Of a stretch of 64,000 bases of DNA, positions 14,813 through 24,579 are shown piece by piece. The DNA comes from an uncultured Bacteroidales bacterium (GTDB taxonomy: Bacteria > Bacteroidota > Bacteroidia > Bacteroidales > F082), in contig CALAZZ010000147.1 of NCBI GenBank assembly GCA_937926515.1, forward strand, positions 6,690 through 70,689. The letters are read 5' to 3'. Within the stretch, counting starts at the first letter, position 1. Every line of letters starts with the position of its first letter. A program made the position numbers and the translations under genes. The notes below the pieces were generated by a model, which saw nothing but the letters and a program-made list of their open reading frames with translations, searched no databases and was not told the origin of the DNA.

Positions 14813-16087
14813 TTACCAGGAAACTGCAAAACCAGACCGCCTGCACTTCTCAACAAGTCTTTCCAGCTTTTCCCTTTCTTCAGTGCTAAGATTAAATGCG
14901 TTATTTTTGATTGTTAGCAGCTGCATCCCCTCTTTATAAAGCAATTCCCACGGAAAGACATCAATCAGGTTGTTTTGCACATCAAGGTCAGTGAGTTCAG
15001 GCATAGCTGAAAGATCGGGTAAGTTAATGATGCGGTTATTGCTCAATCCAACCCGTTGTAGTTTTTGGTGTTGCTTTATCCATTCCGGAAAGCGCATGAG
15101 TTGATTATTATGGGCATAAAAATAAACAAGCTTGTCAAGCCCCTGCAGGCTTTTTGGAAGGTCCTGCAATTGGTTAAATGACAAAAATAATTGTTCAAGT
15201 TTAATCAGTTCACCCAATTCCTCCGGAAGGCTTGTCAATTGGTTATAATAGAAATCAAGGTGTTTTAGGTTGTGAAGTTCCAGCACTTCTCGGGGAAAGT
15301 CAGAAAATTTGTTTTCATAAAATATTAACAGTTCGATTTGCTTTAAATTGGCAAATGTGGGTGGCAGACTGCTCAGCTGGTTTTTACCCAGGTTGAGGCT
15401 TTTTACCCCTTGCATCCTGTAGATATTTGGCGGAAGACTTTCGAGCTTGTTGCCGCCAAGCGAAACGGCCTCAATTTGAGATAGTCGCCTTACCACCCTT
15501 CTGTTAAGTTTCAGATGGTTGAAATTGAGGTTGATGTCCTCTAGGCTGTCCATACGTTTAATAAATCGGGGTATGCGTTTGATTTGGTTGCCCTCGAGGT
15601 TGAGCGAGCGTAAGTTTTTCAGCTTACGGATGCTACGTGGTAGCTTTTTCAATTTATTGTTGTTCAGCGCAAGCACACGAACTGACTTATTGGCTTTGAA
15701 CCGGGCCTTTTTAAGCTCATTGTGTCCAATAAGAATGCGTTGCAGGCTATCGGATCCAAAAGTGGTTTTCGGAAGTGTTACCAAAGCATTGTTCTCAAAA
15801 TTAACGGATTCTATGCGTGTAAACTTTTCCAGGTCAGGCACCTCCTGCAATAACATATTGCGCCCGTCAACAATTTTCAAGCTGTCTGATGGCACAGTAT
15901 CCAGATAACTCATGAACGCATCCTGTTTGATCTTTGCGTTCCGTGCATACTCCGATCTCCATATTTTGACGAGAGAATCATTCCTGATCCTGAAAGCTTT
16001 GGCAGCCTCTGACTCTTCCTGTGCTGATAGCATCGTTGGAAAAATCAAGCAGCAAAAACCAAGCAATACCAATGGTTTATGACTCAT
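14813..16087 (-). CDS. Secreted leucine-rich repeat protein
   Basis: A 424-residue protein with a signal peptide (MSHKPLVLLGFCCLIFPTMLSAQ) and about 12 leucine-rich repeats of 22-24 residues from roughly residue 85 to 390, with the pattern L..L.L..N.L..LP. Repeats such as LRSLNLEGNQIKRIPRFI and VKSLNLGKNQLSSLPPTF are of the bacterial/plant-like type. The short N-terminal helical part has charged residues, and there is no T9SS tail or membrane anchor. It is likely periplasmic and binds protein; partner unknown. Alone on its transcript by spacing. Confidence 0.8.
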   Translation of the reverse strand: MSHKPLVLLGFCCLIFPTMLSAQEESEAAKAFRIRNDSLVKIWRSEYARNAKIKQDAFMSYLDTVPSDSLKIVDGRNMLLQEVPDLEKFTRIESVNFENNALVTLPKTTFGSDSLQRILIGHNELKKARFKANKSVRVLALNNNKLKKLPRSIRKLKNLRSLNLEGNQIKRIPRFIKRMDSLEDINLNFNHLKLNRRVVRRLSQIEAVSLGGNKLESLPPNIYRMQGVKSLNLGKNQLSSLPPTFANLKQIELLIFYENKFSDFPREVLELHNLKHLDFYYNQLTSLPEELGELIKLEQLFLSFNQLQDLPKSLQGLDKLVYFYAHNNQLMRFPEWIKQHQKLQRVGLSNNRIINLPDLSAMPELTDLDVQNNLIDVFPWELLYKEGMQLLTIKNNAFNLSTEEREKLERLVEKCRRSGFAVSW

Positions 16088-16330
16088 TTATATTCAAATT
16101 AAGAAGCAAAGATAACTAAATATTTAGTTGAAGAAAATACCTTGTTGAAATTGCTGAAAGCGGTTGGTCTTTTGTATTGCCAGAAAAGGTGGTGCATAAT
16201 TAAAAGGAATGTTTCTGGTATTTTTTTCTATCATTGCGATCTGATTCACACATGGAAGCGCTTGTGATATTCAAGAACTTGCTGTGGTAAGAATAGCCTG
16301 ATAGAGATTTATAATCAAAAAACAACCAAT

Positions 16331-16624
16331 ATGAACGAACAAAGAATCCTTACGCTGCACCCACTCGGAAAAGCCGGGGTAAACATCACAAAAAGAAGAT
16401 ATGATGTAATCAGGAATTTCATCATTGAGACCATCTCCGAACATCATAAAATAAGCTATAAAGACCTTACTGGCCTGGCTGAAGAAAAGCTTGCAGCCAG
16501 CTTTGATGGTAAGGTAGGATGGTATATCGTAACAGTAAAACTTGACCTGGAGGCACGTGGCGTAATTGAACGTATACCCAAAACAAGTCCGCATCTATTG
16601 AGGCTTGCAGCTAATAAAAAGTGA
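16331..16624 (+). CDS. DUF6958 family protein
   Basis: A 97-residue cytoplasmic protein. The whole length fits the DUF6958 pattern: LHPLGKAGVNITKRRYDVIR, a helix, then SFDGKVGWYIVTVKLDLEARGVIERIP and a C-terminal PHLLRL. The second half looks like a winged-helix dimer (a beta wing after a recognition-type helix), so nucleic-acid binding is possible but not shown. Function unknown. It is a single plus-strand gene divergent from the LRR gene. Confidence 0.7.
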   Translation: MNEQRILTLHPLGKAGVNITKRRYDVIRNFIIETISEHHKISYKDLTGLAEEKLAASFDGKVGWYIVTVKLDLEARGVIERIPKTSPHLLRLAANKK

Positions 16625-16803
16625 GCGCCTCCATTGTCAGATTTGATGCCATTACCACACGATCAACTTCCTCGTTTCGGTAACAGTTTCTGGCCCGACA
16701 AAGGATAACTATGATTAAAACAAGAACTTTTTATCCAGGCTGCAAAATTATTTACGAACATTTTGTGATCCCTGCCATTCATCCAAATAGCAACTGATTT
16801 CCC

Positions 16804-16811
16804 TACCTTTG
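16804..16811 (+). promoter_or_regulatory. -7 element upstream of dxs (TACCTTTG)
   Basis: A perfect TAnnTTTG box 14 bases before the dxs ATG; no TTG at the right spacing upstream. The resulting leader would be very short. Confidence 0.3.
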
Positions 16812-16825
16812 CCTAAAATTTAATC

Positions 16826-18640
16826 ATGACCCTTCAACCAGGCACATTGCTGTCAGCCATCAGCAGTCCAACTGATCTCAGGCGGTTGACACCTGCTGAA
16901 TTGTTGCAACTTGCCAATGAACTTAGGGCTTTTATCGTGGATGTGGTGTCGGCCAATCCGGGCCATTTAGGTGCTTCATTGGGAGTGGTAGAGCTTACCA
17001 TTGCCCTGCATTACCTGTTTGACACACCCAATGACAAACTCATTTGGGATGTAGGCCACCAGGCTTATGGCCACAAAATACTAACCGGACGCATGCACGA
17101 TTTTCACAGCCTGCGGAAATTGGATGGGGTAAGTGGGTTTCCGGTAATGCAGGAGTCCGAATATGATGCTTTCGGCACGGGGCATGCCTCCACAGCCCTT
17201 TCAGCAGCCTTGGGCATGGCCATGGCTGCACAACTTAATGGTAACCAAGCGCGCCAGCATATTGCCGTTGTCGGTGACGGTGCCATCACGGGCGGGATGT
17301 TTTTTGAAGCCCTCAACCATGCAGGTGATACCCATGCCAACCTCCTGATCATCCTAAATGACAACGGCATTTCCATAGATAAAAGTGCAGGTGCTCTAAA
17401 GGACTTCCTTAAAAATCAAACAACTAATAAGGGTAAAAAATCCAAGGCAAACCCGCTGTTCGAATCATTCAGGATACATTGCGCAGGCCCGGTTGATGGC
17501 AACAATCTGCAAGAGCTGATGCAAATTCTTGAGCAATTAAAAAGTGTTGATGGGCCGCGTCTGCTTCACATCAAAACATTGAAAGGCAAAGGCTTTACAC
17601 AGGCAGAACGCAATCAGATATTGTTTCATGCACCGGGGATGTTCGACAGGATTTCGGGCGACCTGCCAAAAAACATAGAACACCAAGATGAACCGCCGCT
17701 ATACCAGGATGTTTTCGGACAGACCATGCTTGAGCTCGCAGCGCTTAACGAAAAGGTTGTAGCCATCACACCTGCCATGCCTACAGGCAGTGGGTTGATC
17801 CATATGATGGAACAATTCCCCGATCGCACATTCGATGTCGGCATTGCTGAACAGCACGCGGTAACTTTTGCAGCAGGTTTGGCCACACAGGGTAAGATAC
17901 CTTATTGTGCTGTTTATTCAAGTTTTCTGCAGCGGGCTTATGATCAACTGATACATGATGTTGCCTTGCAAAGCCTGCCTGTCGTCTTTTGCATCGACCG
18001 CGCAGGATTGGTTGGCGAAGACGGGGCCACACATCATGGGGCCTTTGATTTGGCTTATTTGCGATGTATTCCAAACCTTAGCATTGCAGCACCCATGAAT
18101 GAAGTGGAATTGCGACATTTGCTGTACAGCGCACAACTGAACCCAAAGGAGCCATTAGCCATACGCTATCCCCGTGGCAAGGCCACAACTGCCAAATGGA
18201 AAGTACCTTTCGCAACCATCCAAAAAGGCAGAGGACGCTGCTTGCGCAAAGGAGAACATATTGCAATCATTAGTATTGGCCATCCGGGTAATGATGTGGT
18301 AAAGGTTTTGGACAAGCTTAACACTGAAGGTATCATGTTGAGCCATTACGATCTGCGTTTTCTGAAACCACTTGATGAAGAATTGCTTCACAGGGCTTTC
18401 AAATTTCACAGCTTCCTAATCACAGTGGAAGATGGTGTGATCAACGGGGGCATGGGAAGTGCATTAATGGAGTTCGCACAACAACACGGATACCGGGTTC
18501 CCGTTGTACGATTGGGCATACCGGATCGCTTCATTAAACATGGTAAGCCGGACGAATTGAAAGCACTATGCGGATTCGACTGTGCAGGACTGGAAAGCTC
18601 AATTCGATCAATTATAGATAAAGCTATTCAAAGGCCCTGA
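16826..18640 (+). CDS. dxs: 1-deoxy-D-xylulose-5-phosphate synthase
   Basis: A 604-residue thiamine-diphosphate enzyme that joins pyruvate and glyceraldehyde 3-phosphate to give DXP, the first step of the MEP isoprenoid pathway. Visible motifs: NPGHLGASLGVVELTIALHY, WDVGHQAYGHK, the ThDP/Mg motif GDGAITGGMFFEALN...NDNGISI (about 150-183), the GLVGEDGATHHGAFDLAYL block of the pyrimidine domain, and the catalytic Glu in DVGIAEQHAVTFAAGLA. The C-terminal transketolase domain is complete (VEDGVINGGMGSALMEF). The linker after residue 190 is shorter than in E. coli. Isoprenoid units from here would feed the menaquinone side chain. Convergent with pgk, 29 bases apart. Confidence 0.95.
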   Translation: MTLQPGTLLSAISSPTDLRRLTPAELLQLANELRAFIVDVVSANPGHLGASLGVVELTIALHYLFDTPNDKLIWDVGHQAYGHKILTGRMHDFHSLRKLDGVSGFPVMQESEYDAFGTGHASTALSAALGMAMAAQLNGNQARQHIAVVGDGAITGGMFFEALNHAGDTHANLLIILNDNGISIDKSAGALKDFLKNQTTNKGKKSKANPLFESFRIHCAGPVDGNNLQELMQILEQLKSVDGPRLLHIKTLKGKGFTQAERNQILFHAPGMFDRISGDLPKNIEHQDEPPLYQDVFGQTMLELAALNEKVVAITPAMPTGSGLIHMMEQFPDRTFDVGIAEQHAVTFAAGLATQGKIPYCAVYSSFLQRAYDQLIHDVALQSLPVVFCIDRAGLVGEDGATHHGAFDLAYLRCIPNLSIAAPMNEVELRHLLYSAQLNPKEPLAIRYPRGKATTAKWKVPFATIQKGRGRCLRKGEHIAIISIGHPGNDVVKVLDKLNTEGIMLSHYDLRFLKPLDEELLHRAFKFHSFLITVEDGVINGGMGSALMEFAQQHGYRVPVVRLGIPDRFIKHGKPDELKALCGFDCAGLESSIRSIIDKAIQRP

Positions 18641-18669
18641 TCTAAATTAGAAGAATTTGTTTCTGGAGC

Positions 18670-19866
18670 CTATCCCTCCATAATTGCCTTAACACCGGGC
18701 AACTCCTTACCCTCAATGTATTCCAGCATAGCACCTCCACCGGTGGATGCATAGCTTACTTTGTCGGCCAGGTCGTATTTGTTTATGGCTGCTACCGAAT
18801 CACCTCCACCGACGAGCGAGTAGGTTCCCATGGATGTAGCTTTGGCAATGGCATAAGCTATTTCGCGGGTTCCTTTGGCAAAATTCGGAAACTCAAACAC
18901 CCCCATAGGGCCATTCCATAAGATGGTTTTTGAGCTTTGAATCACCTTGCTGAACGCTTCGATGGTTTCCGGACCTATATCCAGTCCCATCCAGCCATCT
19001 GGTATCTCCATCACACCACAGACCTTCTGATTGGCATCATCACTGAATTCGTCAGCCACAACAGTATCTGTAGGTATCATGAGCTGTACTCCATTCGATT
19101 CGGCTTTTGCTATGGCTGCTTTTGCCGTATCCACCAACTCATCCTCAATTAGTGAATTGCCTACCTGACCACCCATAGCTTTTATGAATGTAAACATCAT
19201 ACCACCGCCAATGATCAGGTTGTCCACCTTTTCAAGCAGGTTATTGATAATTTCAATTTTACCTGAAATCTTAGCACCTCCAAGCACTGCAGTAAAAGGT
19301 TTTTCGGGATGACTGATCACCTTCTCCAGGTTCGAAACTTCGTCCTGCATAAGGTATCCAAAAAGGCTCGCACCCGGGAAATACCTGGCAATGATTGAGG
19401 TAGAGGCATGAGCCCGGTGTGCCGTCCCAAAAGCATCATTCACATATACATCTGCCAACAATGCAAGTTTTTTCGCAAACGCCTCGTCACCTTTGGTTTC
19501 TTCTTTATAAAAACGAAGGTTCTCCAGCAGCAATACCTCACCGGGTTTCAAAACGGCAGATTGATCCAAAGCTGATTTACCTATGCAATCATCGGCAAAT
19601 CGAACCTTAAGCCCGAGATGGCGTTCCACAGAGGGGATAATGTGGCGCAGTGAATATTTATCCTCGGGACCTTCCTTCGGCCTGCCAAAGTGCGACATTA
19701 AAATTACCGAAGCACCGGACTTGAGTAATTTCTTCACGGTAGGAACGGCAGCTCTGATTCTGGTGTCATCAGTTACTTCAAACTTCTCATTCAGCGGAAC
19801 ATTGAAATCCACCCTTACCAGGGTACGTTTACCTTTTAAATTGTATTGATCAATGTTTTTCATCAT
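18670..19866 (-). CDS. pgk: Phosphoglycerate kinase
   Basis: A 398-residue enzyme, normal length, of glycolysis: 1,3-bisphosphoglycerate + ADP to 3-phosphoglycerate + ATP. N-terminal substrate domain: KRTLVRVDFNVPLNEK, VILMSHFGRPK and FGTAHRAHAS. C-terminal nucleotide domain: VLGGAKISGKIEII, GGGMMFTFIKA, WNGPMGVFEF and GGGDSVAAI. Every signature is intact. Cytoplasmic and single by spacing. Two adjacent ATGs at 19866 and 19863 could serve as start. Confidence 0.96.
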   Translation of the reverse strand: MMKNIDQYNLKGKRTLVRVDFNVPLNEKFEVTDDTRIRAAVPTVKKLLKSGASVILMSHFGRPKEGPEDKYSLRHIIPSVERHLGLKVRFADDCIGKSALDQSAVLKPGEVLLLENLRFYKEETKGDEAFAKKLALLADVYVNDAFGTAHRAHASTSIIARYFPGASLFGYLMQDEVSNLEKVISHPEKPFTAVLGGAKISGKIEIINNLLEKVDNLIIGGGMMFTFIKAMGGQVGNSLIEDELVDTAKAAIAKAESNGVQLMIPTDTVVADEFSDDANQKVCGVMEIPDGWMGLDIGPETIEAFSKVIQSSKTILWNGPMGVFEFPNFAKGTREIAYAIAKATSMGTYSLVGGGDSVAAINKYDLADKVSYASTGGGAMLEYIEGKELPGVKAIMEG

Positions 19867-20077
19867 GGTATTGACTTTTTTATGATATGTTCTTGAAAAA
19901 TCTTATGGCTCTGATTTATAATGTCTTAATAATTTTTTTCTTCAGCCTAATATTTTCTACAAATTTAATGAATATGCCAAAGCATTAACTTCATTATCCG
20001 GATAATTGGATAATTAAAATATCGTAATCGGTTGCAGTGACAACATAACTGAAGCCGGCAGATATAGAGAAAAGTCC

Positions 20078-20085
20078 TATCTTTG
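20078..20085 (+). promoter_or_regulatory. -7 element upstream of beta-helix gene (TATCTTTG)
   Basis: A perfect TAnnTTTG box 28 bases before the ATG at 20114; no -33 TTG at proper spacing. Confidence 0.25.
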
Positions 20086-20113
20086 ATACACAAACCAAAT
20101 CCTATAACTCCAC

Positions 20114-21784
20114 ATGCAATTTATTGAAGATAATTGTGTTAAAAGATCACAATCAAACCGAAATTTCCTATATAAGCTGGGCCTACTGGTTCTTACTATA
20201 AGTTTCCTGATGGTAAGCTTGCTATTTGCCGACCTGTTCGCCCAATCCAACAATCATATTGCATGTGGTGAACAAAGCGGGACCTGGAACTATGATACAG
20301 TTTTTGTGAACTGCGACATCATTATTCCTGAAAATGAAGTGCTGGAAATTTTATCCGGCACAACCGTACTTTTTAATGATCATTACAAAATTACAATAAA
20401 CGGGGCATTGCAGGCAAAAGGGACCGCAGCATCTCCTGTCAGGTTTACGGTAGGCGACACTACCGGTTTTGCTGACATCCATTCTACTGCAGGAGGCTGG
20501 GGAGGCATCAGGATGGATGAGGTTTCGGTTAGCAGCGACTCAACATTGTTCGAATTTTGCACCTTTAAATATGGGAAAGCGGTAGTCGATTCCGTATATC
20601 GGTTTGGAGGTGCTATTTGCATTCGTGAATTTGATAAAATTAAGATATCTGACTGTATTTTCGAAAACAATTTGGCTTTTTATCGTGGTGGTGCCATTTA
20701 TGCTGAAAAATCAGACATGTTTGTGAGGGATTGCTTATTTATCGGAAATTTTGCAGGCAACGACAGCCTGATCTACGGCTATGGAGGTGCGATCAAGCAA
20801 TTTTATGGTGAACCAATAATACAACATTGCGAGTTTTATGAAAATGGTTCTACAGGGATCGGAGGTGCGGTTTCCTTCGAATATGCAGACCCTTTGATGG
20901 TCAACTGCATATTTCAATACAACTACAGTGGGTTGGGTGGCGCCATTGGATATTTACGATCAACGCCAACAAACATCAATGTCAATATACTGATCATCGA
21001 CAATCAGGCATTGTTCTTTGGAGGTGGCATCGCCAATGTGGCGGCTTCACCTATGTTTACGAATACCACTATAGCCGGAAACTACGCCGCTATGGGAGGT
21101 GGCTTGTACTGCAACGAAGCTTCAAACCCCAAAATGTTCAACACCATCTTGTGGGATAACACTGCTGGTCAAGGAGAACCGTTTGGTTCACAGCTCTGGT
21201 TGTGGGATACTGATTCTGAACCCGCATTTTACAACTGTGCCATCCAATTTGGGATTGCAGCATTTGGAGGCAGTGGAACCATGTTCGAAGGCCCTTATGT
21301 GGATTGCATTGAGGATGATCCATTGTTTATAGACACTTGGGATAATAATTATCGCCTTAATGAGAACAGTCCTTGTGTCAATACCGGCATGACCGACACC
21401 ACAGGGCTTGCCCTACCCTGGTTTGATCTAGGCATGGATCCTCGTATTTCGGGTGGCAGGTTGGACATGGGCTCCTACGAATTTCAGGAAGCTGTTGCTG
21501 TAAAACAATACCCTGCGCAAACCTCTGATTTGGTTGTGTTCCCTCAACCTTTAGTTAAAAATTCATTGATACAATTTAACGCAAACTCAGCCAGCCGGGC
21601 GGTCATAGAGCTTAGAAATCTAAATGGAGAACTCATCAGCAGTTGTCGATTACAACTGCACGGCAAGGCTATTCACGCTATCGAGATCAATCGTTTGATC
21701 AACCTTGAGCTTCTGCCACCTTCAGTATACCTTATTGGTTTTCGAACGGACTATGAATCAAAATATATTAAAGTGGTGCGATAA
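20114..21784 (+). CDS. Secreted right-handed beta-helix protein with probable T9SS tail
   Basis: A 556-residue protein. A membrane-type signal (about residues 22-44, ending LLFADLFAQ) precedes an N-terminal section (CGEQSGTWNYDTVFV.CDI, then I.SGTTVLFN) typical of Bacteroidota beta-helix proteins. Residues about 120-400 hold parallel beta-helix coils with repeated FENN.A.YRGGAIY-type turns (CIFENNLAFYRGGAIYAE, FGGGIANV, MGGGLYCNE). The C-terminus (about 470-556) is a beta sandwich like a T9SS sorting domain (VVFPQPLVKNSLIQFNA, PPSVYLIGF), though its first motif is less canonical than PNP. No polysaccharide-lyase active site could be seen. Function may be adhesion or a polysaccharide-binding surface. 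Single gene. Confidence 0.75.
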   Translation: MQFIEDNCVKRSQSNRNFLYKLGLLVLTISFLMVSLLFADLFAQSNNHIACGEQSGTWNYDTVFVNCDIIIPENEVLEILSGTTVLFNDHYKITINGALQAKGTAASPVRFTVGDTTGFADIHSTAGGWGGIRMDEVSVSSDSTLFEFCTFKYGKAVVDSVYRFGGAICIREFDKIKISDCIFENNLAFYRGGAIYAEKSDMFVRDCLFIGNFAGNDSLIYGYGGAIKQFYGEPIIQHCEFYENGSTGIGGAVSFEYADPLMVNCIFQYNYSGLGGAIGYLRSTPTNINVNILIIDNQALFFGGGIANVAASPMFTNTTIAGNYAAMGGGLYCNEASNPKMFNTILWDNTAGQGEPFGSQLWLWDTDSEPAFYNCAIQFGIAAFGGSGTMFEGPYVDCIEDDPLFIDTWDNNYRLNENSPCVNTGMTDTTGLALPWFDLGMDPRISGGRLDMGSYEFQEAVAVKQYPAQTSDLVVFPQPLVKNSLIQFNANSASRAVIELRNLNGELISSCRLQLHGKAIHAIEINRLINLELLPPSVYLIGFRTDYESKYIKVVR

Positions 21785-21819
21785 AGTATAGTTGACACGA
21801 CACTATCTTAATTCTGGAC

Positions 21820-22581
21820 CTATTCTTTCTTTAAAGGTGCACTTAATTTCGCACCGAAAAACTCCCGGTTCATGCGTGCGATGTGTGAAACGGAAATTTC
21901 CTTAGGACACTCAGCCTCACAGGCATAGGTGTTGGTGCAGTTTCCAAAGCCCAGTTCATCCATTTTTGCTACCATATTCTGCACACGTTCGCGTGCCTCG
22001 GGGCGACCTTGCGGCAGCAGCGCAAACTGTGACACTTTAGCGGCAACAAACAGCATGGCACTGGCATTTTTACAAGCTGCAACACAAGCACCGCAACCTA
22101 TGCAAGAAGCGGCATCCATGGCGTCTTCGGCAGCAGCCCTTGGGATGGGTAGTGCATTGGCGTCAGGCAGCGTGCCTCCCGTTCTGACAGTTATAAAACC
22201 ACCTGCCTGAATGATCTCGTCAAAGGCTGTTCGATCAACCATCAGATCCTTGATCACCGGAAATGGCTTGGCCCGCCATGGCTCAATCACAATGGTTTCA
22301 CCATCCTTGAAATTGCGCATATGCATCTGACAGGTGGTGATGCCCCTGTCAGGCCCATGAGGCCGGCCATTAATATATAAACTACAAGCTCCGCAGATTC
22401 CTTCGCGACAATCATGATCGAAAGCAACCGGCTCTTCGCCTTTCATTACCAGGCTTTCGTTGAGAATATCAAGCATTTCGAGAAAGGAAGCATCAGCTGA
22501 AATATTTTGTACCTGGTAGTCAACAAACTGACCTTTGCTTTCGGCCGAGGCCTGTCTCCAGATTCTTAACGTTAGATCCAT
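21820..22581 (-). CDS. sdhB: Succinate dehydrogenase/fumarate reductase iron-sulfur subunit
   Basis: A 253-residue subunit B. The N-terminal plant-ferredoxin part binds [2Fe-2S] (DCREGICGACSLYING), and the C-terminal part binds [4Fe-4S] and [3Fe-4S] through CIGCGACVAACKNASAML and CTNTYACEAECPKEIS. It passes electrons between flavin and menaquinone at the inner membrane. It is the last gene of a C-A-B operon, 44 bases after sdhA, as in Bacteroides. The enzyme may run as fumarate reductase under anaerobic conditions. Confidence 0.95.
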   Translation of the reverse strand: MDLTLRIWRQASAESKGQFVDYQVQNISADASFLEMLDILNESLVMKGEEPVAFDHDCREGICGACSLYINGRPHGPDRGITTCQMHMRNFKDGETIVIEPWRAKPFPVIKDLMVDRTAFDEIIQAGGFITVRTGGTLPDANALPIPRAAAEDAMDAASCIGCGACVAACKNASAMLFVAAKVSQFALLPQGRPEARERVQNMVAKMDELGFGNCTNTYACEAECPKEISVSHIARMNREFFGAKLSAPLKKE

Positions 22582-22625
22582 TTTAACTGTGTTTTATATC
22601 GTTTGAAAATCAAAATGTCAATGAA

Positions 22626-24566
22626 TTATTTGTAGCTCCTTTGTTTTACTTCAGTGAACTCAAACACCAGTGGTTCCTTATGAAGTACAGGTTCATTATC
22701 AGCTCCCCGGTATTCCCAAACAGCCACAAAACTAAAGTCCTTGTCATTACGAAGAGCCTCACCCTCAGCAGTTTGGTATTCCTCACGGAAGTGACCTCCA
22801 CATGATTCCTCACGCATGAGGGCATCACGTGCCATCAGCTCTCCCATTTCGAGGAAGTCAACAACACGTAATGCTTTCTCCAGTTCCACGTTCATGCTGT
22901 CTGCCTTGCCGGGAATGCGAACATTCTTCCAGAAATCAGCACGCAGATCCTTGATCAATCCGATGGATTTCTCCAATCCTTCTTTATTACGCGACATGCC
23001 AACATAATCCCACATGATCAATCCCAGCTTCCTGTGATAATGATCAACAGTCTGATCTCCGTTTACGGACATCAAGCGGTCGATAAGTTCCTGCGTATCC
23101 CTTTCTGTTTTGTCAAACTCAGGCAAATCTGTTGGCAACGGCTTCACCCCTATCTGGTCAGCAAGATAGTTTTGGAGGGTATAAGGCAATACAAAATAAC
23201 CATCAGCCAGGCCCTGCATCAATGCCGATGCGCCTAAACGGTTTGCTCCATGATCAGAAAAGTTGGCTTCGCCCGCAGCAAAAAGCCCTGGTATGGTAGT
23301 CTGCAACTCATAGTCAACCCAAATACCACCCATGGTGTAGTGAACTGCAGGATAGATCATCATCGGGGTTTCGTAGGGATTCTCATCCACGATCTTTTCA
23401 TACATCTGGAAAAGATTGCCATATCGGGCTTCGATCACATGCCTGCCAAGGCGTTTAATGGCATCAGCAAAATCGAGGTATACAGCGAGACCCGTTGAAC
23501 CAACACCAAAACCGGCATCGCAGCGTTCTTTAGCTGCACGTGAAGCCACATCACGAGGCACCAGGTTGCCGAAAGCGGGATAACGGCGCTCGAGATAATA
23601 ATCGCGGTCTTCTTCAGCAATGGAGGTGGGTTTAAGTTCACCTCGCTGAATTTTCTCTGCATCCTCCTTTTTCCTGGGTACCCAAATACGGCCATCGTTG
23701 CGCAAACTTTCACTCATCAAAGTTAACTTCGACTGGTAATCGCCATGCACGGGAATACAGGTCGGGTGAATTTGTGTGAAACTTGGATTACCGAAAAAAG
23801 CACCCTTTTTATAGGTCTTCCATGCCACGCTACCGTTTGAAGCCATGGCGTTGGTCGAAAGGAAAAAGACGTTGCCATACCCACCGGTAGCGATTACCAC
23901 GGCATGGGCAAAATAACGCTCCAGGGCGCCGGTTACCAGGTTGCGCATGATCACGCCACGCGCACGACCGTCAACCACAACCAGATCCATCATATCCCTG
24001 CGTGTGTACATCTTCACTGAACCTTTATTGATCTCCTTGCTCAGGGCACTATAGGCACCCAATAGCAATTGTTGACCGGTTTGACCTCGTGCATAAAATG
24101 TACGCGACACCTGTGCCCCACCGAAAGATCTATTGTCAAGCAAGCCGCCGTATTCGCGAGCAAAAGGAACGCCTTGAGCCACACATTGGTCAATAATGCT
24201 ATTGCTAACTTCGGCCAGCCTGTAAACATTTGCTTCACGCGAGCGGTAATCGCCTCCCTTGATGGTATCGTTATACAGCCTGTGAACACTGTCGCCATCG
24301 TTGGTGTAGTTCTTTGCAGCATTAATGCCACCTTGTGCTGCAATACTATGGGCACGTCTCGGGCTGTCATGTATGCCAAATATCTTCACATTAAAGCCCA
24401 TCTCGCCCAAACTGGCAGCTGCCGCTGCTCCGGCCAGGCCGGTCCCAACTACAATAATGTCAAGCTTTCGCTTATTAGCCGGATTAACAAGATTCTGCTG
24501 TACTTTATAATTGTTCCATTTTTCTGCCAAAGGCCCTTTTGGAATTTTTGCATCTAACTTAGCCAT
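22626..24566 (-). CDS. sdhA: Succinate dehydrogenase/fumarate reductase flavoprotein subunit
   Basis: A 646-residue subunit A of the Bacteroides/Wolinella-like type. The FAD site is IIVVGTGLAGAAAAASLGE, with the flavin-linking His in RAHSIAAQGGINAAKNY. The active site includes FFGNPSFTQIHPTCIP and the HYTMGGIWVDYE block. The later AGEANFSDHGANRLGASALMQGL motif and the C-terminal helical domain are complete. It interconverts succinate and fumarate on the cytoplasmic face. Located between sdhC (13 bases) and sdhB (44 bases). Physiological direction cannot be read from sequence. Confidence 0.96.
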   Translation of the reverse strand: MAKLDAKIPKGPLAEKWNNYKVQQNLVNPANKRKLDIIVVGTGLAGAAAAASLGEMGFNVKIFGIHDSPRRAHSIAAQGGINAAKNYTNDGDSVHRLYNDTIKGGDYRSREANVYRLAEVSNSIIDQCVAQGVPFAREYGGLLDNRSFGGAQVSRTFYARGQTGQQLLLGAYSALSKEINKGSVKMYTRRDMMDLVVVDGRARGVIMRNLVTGALERYFAHAVVIATGGYGNVFFLSTNAMASNGSVAWKTYKKGAFFGNPSFTQIHPTCIPVHGDYQSKLTLMSESLRNDGRIWVPRKKEDAEKIQRGELKPTSIAEEDRDYYLERRYPAFGNLVPRDVASRAAKERCDAGFGVGSTGLAVYLDFADAIKRLGRHVIEARYGNLFQMYEKIVDENPYETPMMIYPAVHYTMGGIWVDYELQTTIPGLFAAGEANFSDHGANRLGASALMQGLADGYFVLPYTLQNYLADQIGVKPLPTDLPEFDKTERDTQELIDRLMSVNGDQTVDHYHRKLGLIMWDYVGMSRNKEGLEKSIGLIKDLRADFWKNVRIPGKADSMNVELEKALRVVDFLEMGELMARDALMREESCGGHFREEYQTAEGEALRNDKDFSFVAVWEYRGADNEPVLHKEPLVFEFTEVKQRSYK

Positions 24567-24579
24567 ATCTTTTCGTACT

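Noticed and set aside
24069..24557. 162-codon plus-strand frame inside sdhA
   Set aside because: Antisense shadow of a strongly conserved enzyme.
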